Shown piece after piece: positions 45,466 through 54,730 of a DNA stretch of 64,000 nt; positions within the stretch are counted from its first letter, which is position 1; every line of letters starts with the position of its first letter. Source of the stretch: Shewanella sp. MBTL60-007 (GTDB taxonomy: Bacteria > Pseudomonadota > Gammaproteobacteria > Enterobacterales > Shewanellaceae); the NCBI RefSeq assembly GCF_019654915.1, contig NZ_BPET01000029.1, positions 1 to 64,000 on the forward strand, in the 5' to 3' direction. Made by a program: the position numbers and the translations under genes. The notes under the pieces are model-generated. The model ran no database searches, was not told where the DNA came from, and saw only the letters and a program-made list of their open reading frames with translations.

Positions 45466-46002
45466 CTATTGGGCTATGTCAGACTTTACCTGATCAATAA
45501 GAACCTGCCATTGAGGGTATTCTATTAAGCTTTTTGAAAGCTCTCCCCATGGTGCCATGACTTGTTGTTGGTAAGCTTCAGAGTCGCTTTGGCCGCGTTT
45601 TAACTGGTACAAATAATAAAAGGCAGACGCTCGATAATTGGCCGCGCAGTGCACTAAAATATCTTTGTCTTGGTTAGCGTCCATTATGGCAAAAAACTGT
45701 TGAACATTCGCAACAGTAGGCTGTTTCCAGTCCACATCAATTTGCGCGTAATCCATGCCAGCTTGTTTAACTAGCTCTGCTTCATTGGCATAACCAGTAG
45801 GATTATCTTTGGGGATTAAGTTAATCACTAGTTCTACACCAGACTCTTTAAGTACTTTGAATTGAGGTTGCGTTGGCAAGCCTGCCGTTATTACCTTGTT
45901 ACTATTAAACTGCACAGCTTTTACCTGCTGTAAAGCATCTGGCGTAATGGCTGCAAACGCCATAGGGCTAAGCAAGCTAGTGAGTAATAAAATAAAGCGC
46001 AT
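45466..46002 (-). CDS. Secreted dual-specificity phosphatase-like protein (DUF442/Blh-N fold)
   Basis: 178 residues from ATG 46002 (AAGGAAA upstream). The signal peptide ends near AFA-A. The phosphatase loop ILVHCAANYRASAF has the CX5R motif, and GLPTQPQFKVLKESGVELVINLIPKDNP matches the DUF442 (beta-lactamase hydrolase-like, N-terminal) family. Such domains are fused to persulfide dioxygenases in other bacteria, and here the gene lies next to such an enzyme. Substrate unknown. Confidence 0.78.
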   Translation of the reverse strand: MRFILLLTSLLSPMAFAAITPDALQQVKAVQFNSNKVITAGLPTQPQFKVLKESGVELVINLIPKDNPTGYANEAELVKQAGMDYAQIDVDWKQPTVANVQQFFAIMDANQDKDILVHCAANYRASAFYYLYQLKRGQSDSEAYQQQVMAPWGELSKSLIEYPQWQVLIDQVKSDIAQ

Positions 46003-46109
46003 CTTGGTTTCCTTTTGTGTACTCAATATTAACTTGTATAAGAGTTAGCCTTAATGCATAAGTTCAATAATCAGAACAGATAGTTAGCCTTAATACTTAG
46101 ACGTAATAT

Positions 46110-46571
46110 TTAGACTTTGACCTTAATCACCACTTTACGCACTTGGCTAGCGTTAGCCCCAGTGCCTGGCATATGGATATCACCGGGGAAGAACAGCGCA
46201 AACATGCCTGCTTTTAGTGGAATAAACGCGGCATCATCTTTATTGGACTCATAATCAAAGTTGGCGTAGTCATGTTCGCTGTTGTAGGCCTTCGATGGTG
46301 TCTGGTTAGCCAAAGGAAGATAACCGAACTCCTCTTCACCACTCACCACATACTGCACATCAATATACTGCTGGTGAACTTCGAATGGCTCAAGCTCTTT
46401 AGGCTTAGTCTGGTAATCGTTAACGATGACGAACAGATCTTTGCCTTCTAGCTCATACTTGCCTACTTCCAGCTGACTAAAATCGGTCGTAGCGAGATGT
46501 TCGAGGGCTTTAGCAATGCGTGGATTGATCCCAGTGTAGATTTGGCGGTTCGCTAAAGTATCAACAATCAT
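46110..46571 (-). CDS. YhcH/YjgK/YiaL family protein
   Basis: 153 residues, cupin-like DUF386 fold. Conserved parts: KYELEGKDLFVIVNDYQTKP, the EVHQQYIDVQYVVSGEEEFGYLPL metal and sugar segment and MFALFFPGDIHMPG. Relatives are linked to sialic acid or other sugar use, but no such genes are near. Confidence 0.85.
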   Translation of the reverse strand: MIVDTLANRQIYTGINPRIAKALEHLATTDFSQLEVGKYELEGKDLFVIVNDYQTKPKELEPFEVHQQYIDVQYVVSGEEEFGYLPLANQTPSKAYNSEHDYANFDYESNKDDAAFIPLKAGMFALFFPGDIHMPGTGANASQVRKVVIKVKV

Positions 46572-46840
46572 GATGTTTGCTCACAATAGGTCAAAGTTGA
46601 CCATTAAAATTAGTTAAGTCAAAGGCTCGTCAATTGACGCGCCGTTTTATAGGGCGAAGTGTAGCGTTAACTTGATTTAGGCGATACAAGAGTTGACCTG
46701 AAATTCGATCTATTTCTACACCTGACCTTCCTTAAGGCTTTTTCACTGATCTCCATCGTGCTTCTCTATTGCGTCCATTTAGTATCAAGTTTAGGGTAGG
46801 GATTTGAACTGCTTGAAAGTAAAACAACTCAACATTAGGG

Positions 46841-47902
46841 ATGAATGTGTCTTCGTTACGATTGATTGCAGGGCCTAAGGCCTATCAAACGCTCAGTGAG
46901 CATGGCTTTAAACCTGAGCTGTTTTCACAGTTACTTGCCGCCTCAGGTGGGCCTAAGTGGATAGGCATCGCAGGGCTTGACCGTTACCTGTTTACCGAGT
47001 TTTTTAAAGACTTAAAGCAACCGCTGCATACCCTTGGTGCTTCATCTGGGGCATGGCGACTCGCGTGCCTCGCTCAGGAAAATCCGCGCAGTGCTTATGA
47101 TCGTTTAGAGGAGCTCTATATCGGTCAGCGCTACGATACCAAGCCTACAGCGATAGAAGTCTCACAGCAGGTGACCGAGATTATCGAAGGCTTGCTGGGC
47201 AGCTGTGGCGCAGATGAGATAGTCAGTCATTCCAAGATCAATAGCCACTATATTGCCTGTCAGGCTCGACATATTAATCGCCTAGGTGGACAAGCGCCGC
47301 TGGCCCTTGGATTAGCGACGGCGGCGATGACAAACTTAGTCAGCCGTAAGAGTCTCTCTTGGCATTTTAAGCGTTGTATCTTTGGTGTTGAACAAGACTC
47401 CTCTCCCTTTGCAGGGCTTAGGGATCTACCGAGTCAGTTCTATTCGCTTTCTCAGAGTAATATTCACCAAGTGTTATTGGCTACGGGCTCTATCCCTTGG
47501 GTGCTAGCGCCGGTAAAGAGGATCCATGGTGCGCCTAAGGGGCATTATTACGATGGCGGGATCACAGATTACCATTTCGATCTGCCACTCAACCATAGCC
47601 AAGGCTTGACCTTGTATCCGCATTTTTACCCCAAGATGTCGCCGGGCTGGTTCGATAAATCGCTCTCTTGGCGACTGGCTAGAGATAATTACGATAATGC
47701 ACTGATTCTGGCACCAACCGATAGCTACTTACAGAGCCTGCCCTATGGCAAGCTACCCGACCGAGAAGACTTTAAGCGCTTAGACAGCGACTCAAGAATT
47801 AAATACTGGCGTAAAGCGGCGGCGATGAGTCAGGTCTTAGCCGATGATTTAGCTGAAATTATCGATAAAAAAGTGTTCCATGAGCGCCTAGAAAGGCTAT
47901 AG
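46841..47902 (+). CDS. Patatin-like phospholipase domain protein
   Basis: 353 residues, no signal peptide. The oxyanion region SGGPKW is followed by the nucleophile elbow GASSG (with catalytic Ser) and a DGG motif (YYDGGITDYHFDLP), the Ser-Asp dyad of patatins. Substrate unknown. Monocistronic. Confidence 0.78.
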   Translation: MNVSSLRLIAGPKAYQTLSEHGFKPELFSQLLAASGGPKWIGIAGLDRYLFTEFFKDLKQPLHTLGASSGAWRLACLAQENPRSAYDRLEELYIGQRYDTKPTAIEVSQQVTEIIEGLLGSCGADEIVSHSKINSHYIACQARHINRLGGQAPLALGLATAAMTNLVSRKSLSWHFKRCIFGVEQDSSPFAGLRDLPSQFYSLSQSNIHQVLLATGSIPWVLAPVKRIHGAPKGHYYDGGITDYHFDLPLNHSQGLTLYPHFYPKMSPGWFDKSLSWRLARDNYDNALILAPTDSYLQSLPYGKLPDREDFKRLDSDSRIKYWRKAAAMSQVLADDLAEIIDKKVFHERLERL

Positions 47903-48065
47903 CTCTATGGTATGAAGGGGGTAATAAAACTGTCTGTTTCCCTGTCTATTTAGTAGGTGTCGCGAGATGAGGTGTGCTGGCTGAAATTTGTTCAGCTGCT
48001 ACACTTTAAGCATTATTCGCGACTTTAAAAATGATGTGACCTACCTATTCGAGGGGGAGGTTATT

Positions 48066-48659
48066 ATGCAGACTAAAGAGATGGCATTACTAGCGCACGA
48101 CGCTCTATTGTTACCTGGAGGGCGGGTCGAGATCCGCGTGATAGCTCCTCGCTGTATGAAGATGATTGCCGAGTCCCTCAAGGGGCACTATCCGTTGGTA
48201 TTTGGCATGAGTAAGCCCAATAGTACCCCGCCCTGCTATGATACTGCGACTCAATGTGAGGTGATTGATTTTAATCAACTCGATGATGATTCATTAGGGA
48301 TCATACTCGAAGGTAAGCAAAGGGTTAAGATCCTTTCTGCGGCCGAGCGTAAAGATGGCACTTGGATCTGCCGAGTGTTGCCTTGTAGCAACTGGCAGCA
48401 GGAGCCCATCTATGGGGAGTTTGAGCTTATCAGTGCCGCACTGCAGCAGTTTTATGAGGTTAACCCCGAGTTGTTCGGCCTCTATGAGAACGATGTACAC
48501 CTTGAAGATGCCACTTGGGTGAGTCAGCGCTGGTTAGAGGTGTTACCCCTGTATAATCAAGATAAGTTACGTTTGCTTAATCAGCCCAATTGCCATAAAA
48601 CCATGAACTTCGTACTCGAGTTGATTAAGTCCCACGCGAGAGATAATCAACACTCTTAA
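48066..48659 (+). CDS. Lon N-terminal substrate-binding domain protein
   Basis: 197 residues from ATG 48066, which has GGGGGAGG upstream; the TTG at 47988 has none. It resembles the stand-alone LON_substr_bdg family (LLPGGRVEIRVIAPRCMKMI, GTICR-like GTWICRVLP, LEDATWVSQRWLEVLPL). No ATPase or protease domain. Possibly an adaptor-like protein of unknown role. Confidence 0.8.
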   Translation: MQTKEMALLAHDALLLPGGRVEIRVIAPRCMKMIAESLKGHYPLVFGMSKPNSTPPCYDTATQCEVIDFNQLDDDSLGIILEGKQRVKILSAAERKDGTWICRVLPCSNWQQEPIYGEFELISAALQQFYEVNPELFGLYENDVHLEDATWVSQRWLEVLPLYNQDKLRLLNQPNCHKTMNFVLELIKSHARDNQHS

Positions 48660-48717
48660 GCTGAGTTTTGGTAAAGTAGCGCCACCTTGTTTTGCACACT
48701 TTTACTGTTTGAGTCTT

Positions 48718-49656
48718 ATGAGTTCCTCTGTTCGTGCTACCCAAGCTTCCTATGTGGTGTTACCGGATACGGTAACCGATAAACCGACTGTGTTTAGCTT
48801 TCTTGTGAGTAGGTTTCCTGCGATAGCGGAAAGCGTGTGGCAAACCCGTATCCTTGATGGCAAAGTGCATTGGCGAGATGGCACGTCTATTACTCTAGAG
48901 ACTGCCTTTATCCCCCGTGAGCGGGTCTACTATTACCGTGAAGTCGAGCAGGAGTCGATAATTCCCTTTGAGGAGCAGATCTTGCGGCAGACTAGTGAGT
49001 TTATGTTGGTATTCAAGCCTCACTTTCTGGCAGTGAATCCGAGCGGTAACTTCGTCAATGAGTGCTTGGTCAACAGGCTGCGGATTAAAACGGGTAATCA
49101 AGAGATTGTTGCGGCGCACCGCTTGGACAGAGCCACTGCGGGCGTGATGTTGCTTAGCCTAAGTAGCGCCACTCGTCATGATTATCATGAGCTGTTTAAG
49201 AGTGGTCAGATCCGTAAGACCTATCAAGCGATAGCGCCATTAAGTAGTGAAATTAAAGCGATGATCGCCAAAGGCACATTGACGCTTCCTATGGTGTGGA
49301 CGGTTAAGAATCGTTTGCAGAAAACTGTTCCCAGTTTCTTGATGTGTATAAGTGATGGCGAAGCCAATAGCCACTCTAAGATCCGCTTAATAGAGGTGTA
49401 TAACGGTTATGGGCTGTTTGAGTTAGAGCCGGTGACCGGAAGAACCCATCAATTAAGGGTGCATATGATGAGCCTAGGCATGCCGCTTTTAAATGACAGA
49501 CTCTACCCTGAGTTACTTGATAAAGCGCCAGATGATTTTGCAAAACCACTGAAGCTGATGGCGCAGCGTTTATGTTTCACCGACCCAATCACTCAAGAGG
49601 TTGTAGATGTGAGTTGTAACGGATTTAACCTACGGGATGAAGTCGGATTGCTATAG
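48718..49656 (+). CDS. RluA-family RNA pseudouridine synthase
   Basis: 312 residues from ATG 48718. The catalytic motif AHRLDRATAGVML holds the essential Asp, and GRTHQLRVHM binds RNA. An N-terminal S4-like region is present. It converts uridine to pseudouridine in rRNA or tRNA; the target is unknown. The start lies 58 bases after the preceding gene. Confidence 0.88.
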   Translation: MSSSVRATQASYVVLPDTVTDKPTVFSFLVSRFPAIAESVWQTRILDGKVHWRDGTSITLETAFIPRERVYYYREVEQESIIPFEEQILRQTSEFMLVFKPHFLAVNPSGNFVNECLVNRLRIKTGNQEIVAAHRLDRATAGVMLLSLSSATRHDYHELFKSGQIRKTYQAIAPLSSEIKAMIAKGTLTLPMVWTVKNRLQKTVPSFLMCISDGEANSHSKIRLIEVYNGYGLFELEPVTGRTHQLRVHMMSLGMPLLNDRLYPELLDKAPDDFAKPLKLMAQRLCFTDPITQEVVDVSCNGFNLRDEVGLL

Positions 49657-49680
49657 TGCGATCTCAGGCGGCATTCAGTT

Positions 49681-49797
49681 TTTATCTTTTAGCTTTTGCT
49701 TTTCCGTCTTTGCTTTCTCGGCTTCTTTCCGGCTCTTACCGTCTTAGCCGTTATCGGCTGTTACATCTTAGCTTTTACCTAGCACCTAGCTTCTAAA
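49681..49797 (-). repeat. Degenerate AAGCTAAGACGG-type repeat region
   Basis: Read on the minus strand, this 117-base gap contains GCTAAGACGGTAAG, CAAAGACGGAAAAGCAAAAG and AGAAGCTAGGTGCTAGG, the same words as the 15-bp array at 12141-12480. It lies between the RluA gene and the convergent PhoD-like gene and is non-coding. Confidence 0.65.
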
Positions 49798-51684
49798 TCA
49801 ATGCCTTGGCGGTAAAAACTCGGTTTCGCTCATGTCTGAATGCAGCACACCAATCTTGGTTGGCGCACCATCGGCTGCTATCTCCACTATGCCGATTCCA
49901 CTTTGATTGACTAAGCGCTTGCTACGCTCGCCATTGGGGCGGCGGCCACGGATTGACATACGCTTACGCTTAGTGAAAAAGTTCAGTGGAGAGAAGTGAC
50001 CATAGAGCCAGCCGTTAAACTTATCGAAAATTGGCAGTAGCTTTTCCGGAAATTGATTTTTGAAGCCGCTACAGGTGATCTGATAGATCTGTGGTCCGCC
50101 GTGACGAAAGCGAATCCCCACATCATAGCTAAAGGAGTAGTGCACATCTCCAGATAGGATGATGAACTGTTCCGGCGTCTTTCTGTGCTGGAAGATGCTG
50201 AGTAAGGTGTTAGCCGTGCCGGGGTGGGCCATCCAGTTTTCGGCATCGACCAGTAAAGAGCCACCACACATCGTTGCCATACGTTGCACGGTTTCTATCA
50301 GCTTTACCCCGTAGATAGGCGCGGGAGAGACAATGATCACATTGGGCTGGTTAACGAGTTCGGCCTGAAATTCCATTAGGGCCTCCCAGTCCATTAGCCC
50401 TGAAGGTTTAGCGAGGTTTGACTCACTGCGCCAGCGCCGAGTTCGGGTGTCTAGCACCAAGAGCTTAGGCGAGGTGTTCAGGCTGTAATGCCAATGCTCG
50501 AAGCTAAGTAGTATGTCGATGAGTGCATCTTGGTCGCTGGTGGTCGGGCTTTTAAGAAAGGCATCGAGCTTAGGAGTGATTTCGGCATCGAAGCGACTTG
50601 GTGCGTTCCCTAACCCTTGGAAGATGGTGTAAGCGATGAGTGCATTACCTATGATACGTTTTGAGAAGGCGTGTCCGTAGGCCGCTTGCTCCCATCTTGC
50701 GGTGAGATTCCAGTCGTCGGTAATATCGTGATCATCGAATATCATGTAGGTGGGGATATGTGCCATCAATCGACGCACCTGCTTTAGGCCGCTCTTAAAT
50801 GCCAGTAGCTCTGTCCACTCCTTTTGCCACCTCTGAGTGAGAGTTTTGTTAAGCCCCATAACCTCTTTAGGGATATCAATCCGATCCCATAACTCGGGTG
50901 ACCAGTAAAGTAGATAAAGTGCCACCATCTCATTGAGGCTGATGAGGTGGTTCTCAGCGAGTGATGAAGTAAAGATAGGGTGGTTGATATACCAAGCCGT
51001 GATAGCTGTCTTCGCCTTATATTGAGTCTTAGGCAGCAGATGTACGTGACGTCGATACATGGCGGCAGGCTGGTAGCTGATATGAGTGCTGTCGGCTAAC
51101 GGGGCATCGATGAATTGCTCCTGATGTAGCCCTAAAAGCTGGATGACTTGGCCAATGGCGTACAGCATGGGCCCCGCGATGTCATCAACATAGACCTGAT
51201 CGCCACTCATCATCAGCAGTGCTGGACGCTCCGTAATATCGCTGCTCTGCATCAATTGGGTATCGGCGGCGACTAAGGCATCGCTGCTGTGATGATGGGC
51301 GTTACGACACGAGCCATGCATCAGTTTATCGATTTGGGGCTTGATGATAAATCTGCAGGCCTGTTCGTCTGGGTAATGTAATTCATCGATTTGATGAAAG
51401 AGCTCACCTTGCTCGCTATCAAATAGTCGATAGGCGAGCGCGACATCTTTGGGTAATAACTGAGCTTGGCTGACACGGATCAGATACTGAAATGCATGCT
51501 CACCCAGTGGGATACAGTGAACCTCATCTCGGTTTAGCTCTCGGTCAAAATCGGCGCCAACTAATGTTAAGCGTAAAGTCGACAGAGGTTGCTTACAGAC
51601 AAACCATAGGGTGAAGTGCTGCTGATCACAGTGACGTAGGCTTGGGCCGGCAATAATTAGCGGAATGGAGCTTGCAGATGGCAT
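49798..51684 (-). CDS. PhoD-like metallophosphatase
   Basis: 628 residues without an obvious signal peptide. Metal ligand motifs of the PhoD-like family are present: MHGSCRN, MMSGDQVYVDD, YMIFDDHDITDDWN and FIILSGDVHYSFSY. It is likely a cytoplasmic phosphatase or phosphodiesterase; substrate unknown. Monocistronic, divergent from the RmlD-like gene. Confidence 0.85.
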   Translation of the reverse strand: MPSASSIPLIIAGPSLRHCDQQHFTLWFVCKQPLSTLRLTLVGADFDRELNRDEVHCIPLGEHAFQYLIRVSQAQLLPKDVALAYRLFDSEQGELFHQIDELHYPDEQACRFIIKPQIDKLMHGSCRNAHHHSSDALVAADTQLMQSSDITERPALLMMSGDQVYVDDIAGPMLYAIGQVIQLLGLHQEQFIDAPLADSTHISYQPAAMYRRHVHLLPKTQYKAKTAITAWYINHPIFTSSLAENHLISLNEMVALYLLYWSPELWDRIDIPKEVMGLNKTLTQRWQKEWTELLAFKSGLKQVRRLMAHIPTYMIFDDHDITDDWNLTARWEQAAYGHAFSKRIIGNALIAYTIFQGLGNAPSRFDAEITPKLDAFLKSPTTSDQDALIDILLSFEHWHYSLNTSPKLLVLDTRTRRWRSESNLAKPSGLMDWEALMEFQAELVNQPNVIIVSPAPIYGVKLIETVQRMATMCGGSLLVDAENWMAHPGTANTLLSIFQHRKTPEQFIILSGDVHYSFSYDVGIRFRHGGPQIYQITCSGFKNQFPEKLLPIFDKFNGWLYGHFSPLNFFTKRKRMSIRGRRPNGERSKRLVNQSGIGIVEIAADGAPTKIGVLHSDMSETEFLPPRH

Positions 51685-51786
51685 CGATATAGTCTTTCAA
51701 TAAAAAGTTATCTTTAGCAAGAGTAAACCAGTGCTAACAGGATGAAAACCCCTTAAGATGGATGGCCAGATCTCAGGGTTCAATGG

Positions 51787-52722
51787 ATGAAGAAGATGGC
51801 GAAGATTATGGTCACAGGCGCTACTGGTCTGTTAGGGCGGGCGCTGATAAAACAGTTGGCTCAACACATAGAGCATCAAATCATCGCCTGTGGATACAGT
51901 CGAACGAGCCCAAGTATAGAGAGACTAGACTTAACTCAAGCAGCGCAGGTGAGTGCTTTTGTTGCTAAGCATAAGCCCGATATTATCTTGCACTGCGCGG
52001 CCGAACGTAGGCCAGATGTGTCGGAACAAGATCCCCAAGGCGCATTGGCGCTTAATAGCGATGCCACACAGTTTCTAACTCGGGCAGCCAGTCAATATGG
52101 CGCATGGCTGTTATATATCTCGACCGATTATGTGTTCGATGGCTGTCAGCCACCTTATCGAGAAGATGCCGAGCCCAATCCAGTTAATTTCTACGGTCAA
52201 TCTAAGCTGCTAGGGGAGCAGGTCGTTAGCGACGCACAGCAAGGTTTTGCTATTTTGCGCCTGCCGATCCTCTATGGGGAAGTGGAGTCGTTAAATGAGT
52301 CAGCAGTCATGGTGCTGCTAGAGCTGTTAGCCGATACGGCGGAACAGCCAGTCGATAACTGGGCAATTAGAAGCCCAACTTCTACCGCCGATGTGGCTAC
52401 GGCCATCGCGAAAATGGTGACTCTTAAACTAGCTGGTGAGACCTTAGAGGGCCATTATCACTTCAGTGCAAAAGAGACCATGAGCAAGTATCAGATGTTG
52501 CTGGCGATGGCTGAGGTACAGGGGCTCACCACCGGGCACCTTATTCCTGTGACTTCTCCCACAGATAGCGCAAAACGTCCAAAAGACAGTAGCTTAAGCT
52601 GTGAGCGACTTGTCAGTTTAGGGATTGAAAGCAAGGTACCTTTCAAGATTGGATTTAAAAGAGCGCTGCAGGACTCTCCCTGTGCGGCTGCTTACTTAAA
52701 AGTTGATAATGTAAGGCGTTAA
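51787..52722 (+). CDS. RmlD-like NAD(P)-dependent sugar-nucleotide reductase/epimerase
   Basis: 311 residues, extended SDR. Cofactor motif TGATGLLG, STDYVFDG and YGQSK (catalytic Tyr and Lys). It resembles dTDP-4-dehydrorhamnose reductase and the MAT2B family. No other rhamnose genes are near, so its substrate is open. It ends 27 bases before regB. Confidence 0.82.
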   Translation: MKKMAKIMVTGATGLLGRALIKQLAQHIEHQIIACGYSRTSPSIERLDLTQAAQVSAFVAKHKPDIILHCAAERRPDVSEQDPQGALALNSDATQFLTRAASQYGAWLLYISTDYVFDGCQPPYREDAEPNPVNFYGQSKLLGEQVVSDAQQGFAILRLPILYGEVESLNESAVMVLLELLADTAEQPVDNWAIRSPTSTADVATAIAKMVTLKLAGETLEGHYHFSAKETMSKYQMLLAMAEVQGLTTGHLIPVTSPTDSAKRPKDSSLSCERLVSLGIESKVPFKIGFKRALQDSPCAAAYLKVDNVRR

Positions 52723-52749
52723 TTTCACAAGCGGCAAAGACCAAAAAAG

Positions 52750-54054
52750 ATGATAAACCTTGGCTTTAAAAATTTACCCATACGCAATCTAGGGGCGACC
52801 GATCAGCTAGCCTTACTCCGGTTTGGCGCACTGTTGCTTAAGATTGGATTAACCTTTTTCGCCGCCGATACGTTTGGCTTATCGCTTACCAGTCCAGTGC
52901 TTTATTGGGGCATGAGCTTAGAGGCACTTTATTTAGGTTTTACCTTTTGGCACCGTAGTTCAATTGCTCGCTTGGAGAATGGCTTTTTCATTGTCCTGCT
53001 TATCGATACCCTGTTTTGGATCTCCTGGCTCTACTTTACTGGTGGGGCAACCAATGCTTTTATCTCACTGCTATTATTGCCGATTGCGATTGCCGCAGTT
53101 GTCCTGCCTCAGTGGGCACCTTGGGCGTTAGCGCTATTGTCGACCTTTGCCTATAGCGTGATGATCTTTTCGGTACCCGAGAGTCAGATGAAGCACCATG
53201 GTATGGATATGAGCTCCCACTATTTGGGGATGTGGTTTAACTTCCTGATCTCGGCGTTAGTACTGACTACCAGTGTGGCCTATATTGCCCAGCGAATGCG
53301 TAAACAAGAGGTTGAACTCAGTTATATGCGTGAGGCGCAGTTGCGCCAAGAAAGGCTACTGGCGCTGGGTACGGCGTCGGCGCAGATGGCGCATCAGATG
53401 GCAACGCCTTTAGCTAGTTTGCGCTTGCTGGTGGATGAGGCGGTCGAAGATAGCGTCAGTGATAGCGAGATCTTGTTAGAGATGAATACTGCGCTGGTGC
53501 GTTGCGAACAGACCTTGAACGCTTTGCGCATGGCCACCGAATCGATTCGAGAGCAGAAGCAAAGCCTACTAACCGCCGATGAGCTGCTGGAAACCCTTAA
53601 GCAACAAGTCTTACTCTTGATGCCTGAGATTAACTTAGTACTCATACATGTTGAAAATAATCAGCAAGAAGCTGCACTGCCGCGTACCATCAAGACTGAT
53701 GCCAGTTTGCTTCCAGCTCTCTTGGCTTTAGTTGAAAATGCGGGGAGTGCGAGCCTAGCTAATATCGGTGAGGCTAAGGTGGTTGTATCGGTTGTGGCTG
53801 CAACACAGAGCGATCGTCTGTGTATCTCGGTGAGAGATTTTGGTGTTGGGATCCCTAAAAAGATGCTACTACAGCTAGGACATAAACTTGTCGAGAGTGA
53901 GCGTGGTATGGGGATGGCGCTGCTGCTCAGTAATGCCAGCGTCGAACGTCTAGGCGGACGGTTACTTTTGAGGGTTGCAAAAGAGGGCGGTACGGTTGCT
54001 GAAGTGTGTTTCCCTGTTTGCCATAACGACGCCAATGGAGAGTGTCATGACTAA
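52750..54054 (+). CDS. regB: RegB/PrrB-type redox-sensing histidine kinase
   Basis: 434 residues. Six membrane helices (about 25-180) contain GGATNAF (98-104), a variant of the quinone-binding GGxxNPF of RegB with Pro replaced by Ala. The H-box is MAHQMATPLASLRLL (H215). C252 in ALVRCEQTL is placed like the redox cysteine of RegB. Kinase N-, G1- and G2-boxes follow (ALVENAGSASL, VRDFGVGIP, GMGMALLLSN). It probably senses the quinone pool and phosphorylates the partner RegA, whose start overlaps its end by 8 bases. Confidence 0.88.
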   Translation: MINLGFKNLPIRNLGATDQLALLRFGALLLKIGLTFFAADTFGLSLTSPVLYWGMSLEALYLGFTFWHRSSIARLENGFFIVLLIDTLFWISWLYFTGGATNAFISLLLLPIAIAAVVLPQWAPWALALLSTFAYSVMIFSVPESQMKHHGMDMSSHYLGMWFNFLISALVLTTSVAYIAQRMRKQEVELSYMREAQLRQERLLALGTASAQMAHQMATPLASLRLLVDEAVEDSVSDSEILLEMNTALVRCEQTLNALRMATESIREQKQSLLTADELLETLKQQVLLLMPEINLVLIHVENNQQEAALPRTIKTDASLLPALLALVENAGSASLANIGEAKVVVSVVAATQSDRLCISVRDFGVGIPKKMLLQLGHKLVESERGMGMALLLSNASVERLGGRLLLRVAKEGGTVAEVCFPVCHNDANGECHD

Positions 54055-54586
54055 AAAACTACTCATTATTGAGGATGATACCGCTTTAGCGAGTGTGCTT
54101 GTTAGGCGCATGACTAAGCAAGGATTTGAGTGTCAGCAGTGTCACGATGCAACCCAAGGTTTATTGTTAGCAAGACAGTTTCGCCCAACTCACGTGCTAT
54201 TAGACATGAAGTTAGCCCAAGAAAATGGCCTAAAACTCATCTCACCGCTCAGACAGCTGCTTCCAGATGTCGTGATGGTATTGCTTACGGGCTATGCAAG
54301 CATTGCCACCGCTGTAGAAGCCATTCGCCTCGGTGCAGATAACTATTTGGCCAAGCCTGTCGATACGCAAACTTTGCTCAATGCGTTATCAACAACTGCG
54401 GTCGATAATGAGATGGAGCCATTGACAGAGGAGCCATTGTCGCCGAAACGTTTGGAGTGGGAACATATTCAGCAGGTGCTTAATGCCAACAGTGGCAACG
54501 TATCTGCGACCGCCCGTCAGCTAGGGATGCATCGGCGTACTCTGCAACGTAAATTATTAAAGAAGCCAACGGCGGATCATCGATAG
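54047..54586 (+). CDS. regA: RegA/PrrA-type response regulator
   Basis: 179 residues from ATG 54047, with GGAGAG upstream and overlapping the regB stop. The receiver domain has LIIEDD, phospho-acceptor D53 (VLLDMKLAQENG) and Lys in AKPVD. The C-terminal Fis-type helix-turn-helix NVSATARQLGMHRRTLQRKL is as in RegA/PrrA. A longer frame from 53975 lies inside regB and is not preferred. It may control respiratory genes; no target site was identified. Confidence 0.9.
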   Translation: MTKKLLIIEDDTALASVLVRRMTKQGFECQQCHDATQGLLLARQFRPTHVLLDMKLAQENGLKLISPLRQLLPDVVMVLLTGYASIATAVEAIRLGADNYLAKPVDTQTLLNALSTTAVDNEMEPLTEEPLSPKRLEWEHIQQVLNANSGNVSATARQLGMHRRTLQRKLLKKPTADHR

Positions 54587-54730
54587 ATATAACAGGGGCA
54601 GTATTTTATATGGTGAATTCACTGTTTTCAGTTTGATAGTCGGTGGTTTTGTGCTTTTTTGGATGTAATATATTGCTGTAGAGTTGTATTGTACTGAGAA
54701 CGGTACGACTACAGGGAGTCACATCTGTCT

